The notes below the pieces were generated by a model. The model worked only from the letters and a program-made list of their open reading frames with translations. It was not told the DNA's origin and made no database searches. Source: an uncultured Clostridia bacterium (GTDB lineage Bacteria > Bacillota > Clostridia > Christensenellales > UBA1242). From it: a stretch of DNA of 12,625 nt. Below, one piece after another: positions 5,927-12,625 of this stretch (the stretch's first letter is position 1; each line of letters opens with the position of its first letter). The translations under genes were made by a program, and so were the position numbers. The stretch is from NCBI GenBank assembly GCA_934778125.1, contig CAKVOF010000034.1, positions 1 to 12,625 on the forward strand. Direction: 5' to 3'.

Positions 5927-8614
5927 TTATTTCCCGCAACAATTTTTATATTTTTTACCGCTTCCACAAGGGCAAGGATCATTTCTACCAACGGTTACAC
6001 TTGACCTTTTTCTTGTTGGAGCATTCTCTTCAGGACTGTTTGTTATTAACTGTTGTGGTTTCTCTGGTTTTTTATTTTCGTGCCTATTAATATTTATTTG
6101 GAAATTAAGCAAAAATAAAGCAGTTTCTTCTCTTATTTTATCAACCATCTCTTCGAAGATTGCTGAACTTTCTTTCTTATATTCAATAATTGGATCGTGG
6201 TTTCCATAAGCACGAAGTCCAATTTCATTTCTAAGCATTTCCATAAAATCAATATGATCCATCCAAAGAGTATCTACCACTCTAAGCAATATATCTCTTT
6301 CCACAACTTTAATATCAAGCCCCAATTGCTTTAACTCATCGGCTTTTTTATCGTAGGTTATAATCGCTTCTTGAGCAACTAAGTCACCAACCTCTTGCGC
6401 TGTTAAACCTTCAACCAAATCTTCGGTGATATAGTTTGCGTTTTCTCCAAGCACGCGAGTATTTAACGCTTCATTTAGCGAATTTAAATCCCAATCTTCA
6501 AAAGTTTTTTCTTCATCAATGCTTGAAAGAACAGTGTTAATCGCAAACTCATTAATCATATCTATAATTTCAGCATGAACATCGGTGCCATCTAAAACCC
6601 TATTTCTTTCAGCATAAATAATTTCCCTTTGTGCGTTGTTAACGTCATCAAATTTCAAAACGGTGTTTCTTGCACTAAAGTTAAATCCTTCTATTTTCTT
6701 TTGAGCATTTTCAATTTGCCTAGATAAAAATTTCATTTGAAATTGCATATTATCATCAACTCTAAAGAAACGCAAAATTCCTTGCATTTTATCTCCGCCA
6801 AATCTTCTCATCAGTTCATCTTCCATACTTATATAGAAAACGCTTGAACCCGGATCGCCTTGCCTTCCAGCACGACCACGTAGCTGGTTATCGATTCGCC
6901 TACTTTCGTGCCTATCAGTTCCTATAATATGAAGCCCACCAAGTGCAATAACTTCCTTTTTCTCTTTATCGGTTTCAATTTTAAACTTTTTATAATATTC
7001 GTTATACTCTTCTTTAAGTTTATTCAACTCTTCATCATCAGATTTCAAAAGAGATGTGAAAAATTCTAGTTGTTCATCCGTGCAACCCTTTTCACGCATT
7101 TTTTGTTTTGCTAAGAATTCTGGGTTTCCACCAAGCAAAATATCGGTTCCACGACCAGCCATATTTGTGGCAATTGTAACTTGCCCAATTCTTCCCGCTT
7201 GAGCAACAATTTCGCTTTCTTTTTGATGGTTTTTAGCATTCAACACATTATGTTTAATGCCCATTTTTTTCAATTCTTTTGAAAAAAATTCACTTTTTTC
7301 AATTGTTGCAGTGCCCACCAATATTGGTCGTTTTGTTTCGTGCATAGTTTTAATTTCTTCTAAAATCGCATTAATTTTAGCATATTCTTTTGGATAAATA
7401 ATATCTGGATAGTCGATTCTTCTAATTGGTAGATTTGTTGGAATACACACAACATCAAGCCCATAAATTTTATTAAACTCGATTTCTTCAGTTTTCGCTG
7501 TACCGGTCATTCCACTTATTTTTTTATATACTCTAAAGAAATTTTGGAAAGTGATAGTTGCAAGAGTTTTATTTTCATCTCTTATCTCCACACCTTCTTT
7601 TGCTTCAATAGCTTGATGCAAACCGTTTGAATACTTCCTTCCTTCCATAAGTCTTCCAGTGAATTCATCAACGATAACAATCTCACCATCACGAATAATA
7701 TAATTATCATCAATTTTCATAATGAATTGCGCTCTAATGGCGTTATTGATATGATGGTTAAGTTCAATGTTATCAATATCGCTTAAGTTTTCAACGCCAA
7801 AGAACTTCTCCGCTTTTGCAACACCACTATCAGTTAACCTAATAGCCTTATCTTTTTCATCAATTTCATAGTCATCAGGTTTCAATGTTTTTGCAAATTT
7901 AGCAGCCTTAACATAGTTATCACTACTCTTCATTCCTCTTCCACTAATAATAAGAGGAGTTCTGGCCTCATCAATTAAAATGCTATCAACCTCATCGATA
8001 ATCGCAAAGTTATAACCTCTTGCAACTCTGTCTTCTGCTCTTCTAACCATATTATCACGAAGATAATCAAATCCAAGTTCGTTATTTGTGCTATATGTGA
8101 TATCGCAAGCATAAGCCAACTTTTTTTGTTGTGGATCCATATCATGGAGCGAGACTCCAACCGTTAAACCTAAAAATTTAAATATTTTTCCCATCCATTC
8201 GGCATCACGCTTTGTTAAGTATTCATTAACAGTAACTATATGAACACCTTTCCCTTCCAATGCAACAAGATATGCTGGCAATGTTTCAACAAGTGTTTTA
8301 CCTTCACCAGTTTTCATCTCAGCAATTCTTCCTTGAAACAACGCTATTCCACCAAGAATTTGAACGTGGTAATGCCTTAGCCCCATAACACGAGTGCTAA
8401 CTTCTCTAACGCACGCATAAGCATCTGGCAAAATATCTGCTAAACTTTCGCCTTGAGCTAATCTATCTTTCAAAACTTTTGTTGTGTTTTTTAATTCTTC
8501 ATCACTAAATGCTTTATATTTATCAGCCAAATCTTCAACTTTCTTTGCTATTTTTTCCAATTTAGCAACGTTTCTTGCGTTATCAGATTTGAATATTTTA
8601 CTTAAAAATGACAT
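5927..8614 (-). CDS. secA: Preprotein translocase ATPase SecA
   Basis: ATP-driven motor that pushes unfolded preproteins through SecYEG at the inner face of the membrane. The product has 895 residues, complete. Nucleotide-binding domain 1 has AEMKTGEGKTL (Walker A, 99-109) and IIDEVDSILIDEARTPLIISG (DEVD at 207-210). The preprotein cross-linking domain follows. GMTGTAKTEE lies near 367, TNMAGRGTDILLGGN near 480 and GRAGRQGDPGSS near 579 in nucleotide-binding domain 2. The C-terminal tail ends in DPCPCGSGKKYKNCCGK, the zinc-binding CxC..CC motif that contacts SecB or ribosomes in other species. The ATG at 8614 is chosen because AAAGGGG lies 6 nt upstream and MSFLSKIFKSDN matches usual SecA N-termini. 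The frame is open 18 codons further to 8668, inside the upstream hairpin. prfB follows downstream. No secM-like arrest peptide is seen. Confidence 0.98.
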   Translation of the reverse strand: MSFLSKIFKSDNARNVAKLEKIAKKVEDLADKYKAFSDEELKNTTKVLKDRLAQGESLADILPDAYACVREVSTRVMGLRHYHVQILGGIALFQGRIAEMKTGEGKTLVETLPAYLVALEGKGVHIVTVNEYLTKRDAEWMGKIFKFLGLTVGVSLHDMDPQQKKLAYACDITYSTNNELGFDYLRDNMVRRAEDRVARGYNFAIIDEVDSILIDEARTPLIISGRGMKSSDNYVKAAKFAKTLKPDDYEIDEKDKAIRLTDSGVAKAEKFFGVENLSDIDNIELNHHINNAIRAQFIMKIDDNYIIRDGEIVIVDEFTGRLMEGRKYSNGLHQAIEAKEGVEIRDENKTLATITFQNFFRVYKKISGMTGTAKTEEIEFNKIYGLDVVCIPTNLPIRRIDYPDIIYPKEYAKINAILEEIKTMHETKRPILVGTATIEKSEFFSKELKKMGIKHNVLNAKNHQKESEIVAQAGRIGQVTIATNMAGRGTDILLGGNPEFLAKQKMREKGCTDEQLEFFTSLLKSDDEELNKLKEEYNEYYKKFKIETDKEKKEVIALGGLHIIGTDRHESRRIDNQLRGRAGRQGDPGSSVFYISMEDELMRRFGGDKMQGILRFFRVDDNMQFQMKFLSRQIENAQKKIEGFNFSARNTVLKFDDVNNAQREIIYAERNRVLDGTDVHAEIIDMINEFAINTVLSSIDEEKTFEDWDLNSLNEALNTRVLGENANYITEDLVEGLTAQEVGDLVAQEAIITYDKKADELKQLGLDIKVVERDILLRVVDTLWMDHIDFMEMLRNEIGLRAYGNHDPIIEYKKESSAIFEEMVDKIREETALFLLNFQININRHENKKPEKPQQLITNSPEENAPTRKRSSVTVGRNDPCPCGSGKKYKNCCGK

Positions 8615-8620
8615 TATTTT

Positions 8621-8627
8621 CCCCTTT
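8621..8627 (-). promoter_or_regulatory. secA ribosome binding site
   Basis: AAAGGGG, 6 nt before the ATG at 8614, fixes the start against the longer open frame. Confidence 0.85.
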
Positions 8628-8639
8628 AATTGCAATAAA

Positions 8640-8673
8640 AAAATATGAGCAAGATAAATCTCACTCATATTTT
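8640..8673 (-). terminator. Terminator of the giant secreted protein gene
   Basis: AAAATATGAG and CTCATATTTT (8640-8649 with 8664-8673) form a perfect 10-bp stem. Inside it is a symmetric CA/CA internal loop, a 3-bp AGA/TCT stem and a 4-nt loop. On the minus strand the second arm runs into TTTTTTT (8643-8637). It lies 115 nt after the stop of the giant gene and only about 10 nt before the secA ribosome binding site. Confidence 0.65.
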
Positions 8674-8697
8674 ATCATACTTATTAATTTTTTACAA
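8669..8697 (-). promoter_or_regulatory. secA promoter overlapping the upstream terminator
   Basis: On the minus strand TTGTAA (8697-8692, four of six) is followed after 17 nt by TAAAAT (8674-8669, five of six), with an extended TGA just before it. The expected start near 8662 lies past the 5' arm of the hairpin, so secA transcripts would not carry a complete terminator. Confidence 0.6.
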
Positions 8698-8787
8698 TAA
8701 ATATATTGATTTAACGCGCGAATTTTGAAAGTGAATTTTATGTTTATTTTTTTAAACTTATATTGCTTAAAGATAAATAAATATCAA

Positions 8788-11700
8788 TTAGTTTTCCCAA
8801 GTTAATTTCCATATACTGTTTTCAATTTTAAACACTTTCTCTCCGTTATTAGACCAGCTTAAGATTTCATTTTGATTTACATCCCAATCATATGATGTTT
8901 CGTTTGTTGGATTTAAACCAATAAACATATTTTTGCCACCGCTTTGATATTTGTTGCTAGTAATAATGCTTGAGTAATTTCCTCCAACGCCACTAGAATT
9001 AGCAACGCCAGAAATTTTCATATAACTCTTATTAACTTGAGTCACATTATCATCGCTTCCACTCACAACACTTCCAATAAATCCGCCAAATTTCAATCCG
9101 TTAGCTCCACCAAATGATGTTCCATTAATTTCACCATTATTAATAATTTCTGAATTATTATAGTATGCAAATTCTATTTTTCCACCTTTTGATTCACCAA
9201 CAATCCCACCAGCAATTGAATTGATTTTTGTGGCTTGGAAGTTTACCTTACTATAACACTGAGTTATCGTTCCGTTTTTTAAATTAGCAGAAATTCCACC
9301 CATTAATGAGCCCGTTAACACACCACTCGCACCACACTTAATAATTTCACCTTCGTTTGCGTAAGCAACGCCACCAAAATCAAATCCTTGCATTGATGTG
9401 TTTAAAACAATAACGTTTATAATCGAGTTTTTAACCACACCTTTATTAGTCATAACCACAACCCCACCATCTAAATATGATGAATTATTATTGTTTCCAC
9501 TAAATTGTATTTTACCACTAACATTAATGCCATCTATAAGGCCATTATTCTCAATTGCAACACCACCAAAGTATGCAAATGTACTTGGTTTATATGTTAT
9601 ATTTTCATCAAACACAATATTTAAATCTTTCACAACACCATTTTCGCCTATATTTTCAAACAATGAATAACAAGCTCTTTGTGCAATTGATTTATTTGCA
9701 TAATATGGAGTTATAGAATTTTTGTTTCCATTGAAAGTTCCATTAAACACCCCTGAAATCATTGTTGTTGTGTTGGTGCTTGCAAACGTTAGATTTGATA
9801 TTAAAGTGAAATTACTATCTAAATATTTAGAAATATTAACAAAATGAGAATTGCTATTAATTTCAAATGGCAAGTTTTTAGAACCATCACCACTTGCAAA
9901 CAACTCGAATTTATTATTAACTCCATTATTATTTATTGCAAAAATATTATTACTTGATACTTGCTTATAAATATTTCCCGCCTCATTAAATACTTCAATA
10001 ACCTTAATAGATTGAATTTCCTTTGTTAAGTATTTTAACTTATAAACACCTATTCCATTCTTTTCACCAACTTCATCTTTATGGATTGTTATAACATCTG
10101 TGATTGTCCCATCCATATTTAGTGTTCTTAAAATGTTTGAATAATTTGCACTTTCACCATAGTTATAGTCATTTTTATAAATCACTTCAAGTTTTAAACC
10201 AGTTTCTGGCGTTGTGTTTCTCCAATACACATATCCCTCTTGATAAGTACTATTGAAATCCACGTAGTTACTATAGCCATATGCCATTTGTGTTGGAGTC
10301 TTTGGGATAACAATAGATATTCTCTCACTATATTCCATTCCTTCCATAAAGTTTTTGTTTCCATACGACCTTATTGAAAGTTGAATTTTTGCCACATTAT
10401 CATCTAATTCTTGAATTAAATCATCAATGCAATAACGCATCATATTATCATACTGCTCAAATATGTTTCCATCTTGCAACATTGATAAATATTCTGTTTC
10501 AATTAATGCATCATCTTCATCTAATTTATCCAATTTTATAACATATTTTTCAATATTATTTATTTTATTCCAAACCACATAGCTGTTTCCAGCCAACCCT
10601 AAATCAGAGCCTTTTTTCGATATTAACACATCCATTTTTTCTGCAACAACAAAACTATTAATATTCCCTGTGTTATTATTCTCTGCCTTAATATTTGTGT
10701 TTGTCCATTTAGAAGAAACTCTATAGATTTTTGTTAGGTCATCTGAATTTATCTCGCCCAAATCACCAACATATTTTATATTAAGCGAATATTGTTCGCC
10801 AGAAATTAACGAAAGAGTTCCATCGTAATTTCCGCTTTCAGTTGTGAAATCACAAACATAAATATTGTTTTCTAACTTATATGGAACATTGTTTAACTCT
10901 TCATATGGCACAATAATATTGTTATCAACGCCAAACTCGCTAATTTTATTACCATTATAGCGAATAACTATACTAGCATTATTTATAACATCCGAGCCAC
11001 TTTTTATTTTTCCAGTTAATTTAATTTCATAGAAATAAAGTTTCAAACGATTCTGATTTAATTCATCAATATTATCACCAGATGCAATTATCAATCTTCC
11101 ATTATTATCAAGTTCAACTCCAGTTGGAATACTTGAAATTATAAATGTTCCAACTAGCACATTTGCACTATTTATAACACTTCCAACATCAACAATTGCT
11201 TTAACATAAATACTAACATTTTGATTATATAAATCAAAGTTCTCAATTCGATTTAAGTTAAGTTGCTTTTCTTTAGTTTCAACCACAATGCTTGAATTAC
11301 TATCAATATCACCTGTTGTTAAAACAACTCTATATGTTATATTGCCTGCATTAAACCCTTCACCTTCGGCAATATGCTCCCACGTTAAAGTTTCATCATT
11401 TAAATTGAATCCATATGGCATTTGAACTCTATTATAGAACTCTACCGTTTTCACATCGCTTTGAATATAATTATTTTCACCACCGCTTTCAGTTGCCACA
11501 ACTCTAATTGAATATTTTAAGTTTGGATTATTTAAATCATCTGGCAAAACGGTTATAATTTTTGAATCTGCATTCTCCGCACTTGCCTTTAAATTGAATT
11601 CAAACTCATTATTTTCATTTGATAAAAATCCATAGGCATAATTAACAACTAAAACACCCTCGCTATCTTTAATTGGTGCCCAAACAAATTCTCCATTTTC

Positions 11701-12625
11701 AAGTTCCACGTTTGGTGTTGCCAATTTATCTATCTCAACACCTTCACTAAACTCATCTGAATCAAATAAGCCAAGCAAATCACCTAGAACTTGAACTTTA
11801 ATAATGTATTTTCCAAAAGCTAAGCCATTTAAAGATATTTCATCACCAAGTTGATAGTTAAACGTTTTAACTAAATTGTTTTCATAGTAAACATTTATTC
11901 TAACTCCACCAATTTTCTCCACCAATTTTTCATCGTTAGCATAACAACTTGCAACATTGATCAATCCATTTTCTATAACTGGTCTTGCTAAAACCTCCAA
12001 CTTTCCAAAAGGAGAACCACTCTTTGCTTGAACACTATCAAATCTTTGAGAATTTCCAACCGTTTGAATCCCCACAAAGTAGATTGTGTTTGTTGAAAGT
12101 TTATTTTCACCAAACAAATCAAACTCTTTCAAATCAACGATTGCAATTCCGTTTGATATATCACCATTAGTTAAATTAATAGCCTTTCTTAAAACACACT
12201 CACCTGTTTCATTGTAGAAATTTAAATAGTAATCCAAAACATTTTCAATTGTTCCATTATTATTGATTTTTGAAACACCAAATTCAATTTTCCCATCTTC
12301 AATAAATGCACTGCCACCCGCATTCACTGGAAATACTGGTTGGGTTGGTTTAACTCCACTAACACTTCCAATAAAGTTTGATGCAATAAACTCATTGCTT
12401 CCGTTTCCGGCAGATATTTTAACGCTATAAACCCCTGCTCCAAACAACTCATCTAACGAAACATAATAAATTGGATTGTCTGCATCAGTTTCATCTATTT
12501 TGGAATTTAAGAAATATGGTGTTCCGTTAACCAAAACTTTTAAAACATCAATCGGTGCAATTGCGCTAGTAACCTTTTCTTCATCATCAACCCCAATCTC
12601 TTCGCCAAGATACTCACCATATAAC
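8788..12625 (-). CDS. Giant secreted protein with Ig/Fn3-like repeats and a GLUG-type C-terminus (5' end missing)
   Basis: The frame is open to the right edge, so the N-terminus, and any signal peptide, lies outside the window. At least 1,278 residues are visible (first complete codons read LYGEYLGEEIGVDDEEK). The first ~910 residues look like tandem beta-sandwich domains of fibronectin-III/Ig type, with boundary phrases such as KPTQPVFPV, LARPVIENG, LATPNVELENGEFVW, RVQMPYGFNLNDETLTW and KTPTQMAYGY. From about 9893 down to the stop comes a glycine- and asparagine-rich region beginning SGDGSKNLPFEI and continuing with GLUG-like units (FGGVAIENNGLIDGINVSG, LDGGVVVMTNKGVVKNSII, FGGVAYANEGEIIKCGASG, GGISANLKNGTITQCYSK, AGGIVGESKGGKIEFAYY), suggesting a beta-helix. 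It ends WKLTWEN with no LPXTG motif or membrane anchor. A role in adhesion or surface binding is inference only. The TTG at 12534 is not a credible start. Confidence 0.8.
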   Translation of the reverse strand, partial: LYGEYLGEEIGVDDEEKVTSAIAPIDVLKVLVNGTPYFLNSKIDETDADNPIYYVSLDELFGAGVYSVKISAGNGSNEFIASNFIGSVSGVKPTQPVFPVNAGGSAFIEDGKIEFGVSKINNNGTIENVLDYYLNFYNETGECVLRKAINLTNGDISNGIAIVDLKEFDLFGENKLSTNTIYFVGIQTVGNSQRFDSVQAKSGSPFGKLEVLARPVIENGLINVASCYANDEKLVEKIGGVRINVYYENNLVKTFNYQLGDEISLNGLAFGKYIIKVQVLGDLLGLFDSDEFSEGVEIDKLATPNVELENGEFVWAPIKDSEGVLVVNYAYGFLSNENNEFEFNLKASAENADSKIITVLPDDLNNPNLKYSIRVVATESGGENNYIQSDVKTVEFYNRVQMPYGFNLNDETLTWEHIAEGEGFNAGNITYRVVLTTGDIDSNSSIVVETKEKQLNLNRIENFDLYNQNVSIYVKAIVDVGSVINSANVLVGTFIISSIPTGVELDNNGRLIIASGDNIDELNQNRLKLYFYEIKLTGKIKSGSDVINNASIVIRYNGNKISEFGVDNNIIVPYEELNNVPYKLENNIYVCDFTTESGNYDGTLSLISGEQYSLNIKYVGDLGEINSDDLTKIYRVSSKWTNTNIKAENNNTGNINSFVVAEKMDVLISKKGSDLGLAGNSYVVWNKINNIEKYVIKLDKLDEDDALIETEYLSMLQDGNIFEQYDNMMRYCIDDLIQELDDNVAKIQLSIRSYGNKNFMEGMEYSERISIVIPKTPTQMAYGYSNYVDFNSTYQEGYVYWRNTTPETGLKLEVIYKNDYNYGESANYSNILRTLNMDGTITDVITIHKDEVGEKNGIGVYKLKYLTKEIQSIKVIEVFNEAGNIYKQVSSNNIFAINNNGVNNKFELFASGDGSKNLPFEINSNSHFVNISKYLDSNFTLISNLTFASTNTTTMISGVFNGTFNGNKNSITPYYANKSIAQRACYSLFENIGENGVVKDLNIVFDENITYKPSTFAYFGGVAIENNGLIDGINVSGKIQFSGNNNNSSYLDGGVVVMTNKGVVKNSIINVIVLNTSMQGFDFGGVAYANEGEIIKCGASGVLTGSLMGGISANLKNGTITQCYSKVNFQATKINSIAGGIVGESKGGKIEFAYYNNSEIINNGEINGTSFGGANGLKFGGFIGSVVSGSDDNVTQVNKSYMKISGVANSSGVGGNYSSIITSNKYQSGGKNMFIGLNPTNETSYDWDVNQNEILSWSNNGEKVFKIENSIWKLTWEN

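Noticed and set aside
5887..6090. 67-codon plus-strand frame over the secA 3' end
   Set aside because: It is antisense to the conserved zinc-binding tail of SecA and has no independent support.
8615..8668. 18-codon N-terminal extension of SecA starting at 8668
   Set aside because: It lies in the terminator hairpin, has no ribosome binding site and would start upstream of the expected transcription start; AAAGGGG supports 8614.
9398..9670. 90-codon plus-strand frame inside the giant gene
   Set aside because: Shadow of the minus-strand coding region with composition set by the opposite strand.
12532..12534. TTG at 12534 as the start of the giant protein
   Set aside because: The frame is open and similar in composition right to the window edge; no ribosome binding site is seen.

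Overview
The window is AT-rich DNA with standard-code genes, Gram-positive-style AGGAG/AAGGA ribosome binding sites, sigma-A-like promoters and poly-U hairpin terminators. The order secA then prfB on one strand, a prfB with a programmed +1 frameshift, and a giant secreted fibronectin-III-like/GLUG-type protein all suggest an uncultured, low-GC member of the Bacillota (Clostridia or RF39-like lineages). That placement is inference; no marker here fixes the genus. UGA must be a stop codon, because RF2 is present and its own frame is interrupted by UGA.

Layout. Bases 1-129 hold the 3' end of an unrecognised plus-strand gene. Bases 142-278 form a compact leader region: a 14-codon mini-ORF with three consecutive His codons, a network of mutually exclusive inverted repeats and a very strong intrinsic terminator. 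Right after it comes an ArgE/DapE-type M20 metallohydrolase (312-1424, +). A 147-residue protein of unknown function follows on the minus strand (1421-1864), sharing its stop region with the M20 gene. It has a near-consensus promoter only 6 nt from its ATG, so its mRNA is probably leaderless. Then hisS (1921-3225, +) and a bidirectional terminator (3331-3381).

The rest is on the minus strand, read right to left: a partial gene of more than 1,278 codons for a secreted beta-rich protein (8788 to the right edge), secA (5927-8614), prfB (4590-5691, joined by +1 frameshifting at 5614-5619) and tsaD (3497-4585), 4 nt behind prfB. These encode the Sec translocase motor, peptide-chain release factor 2 and the t6A37 tRNA-modification enzyme. 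The giant upstream protein is a likely Sec substrate.

The most unusual signals are two. (1) A perfect 12-bp inverted repeat ends on the base just before the CUU UGA frameshift site of prfB, where other bacteria have an internal Shine-Dalgarno-like stimulator; no such stimulator is visible here. (2) The His-codon leader with alternative RNA pairings lies upstream of the M20 gene and two genes before hisS. With no clear terminator between M20 and hisS, a histidine-responsive, non-contiguous operon is possible but unproven. A third neat point is that the secA promoter -10 box lies inside the 5' arm of the terminator of the gene upstream.
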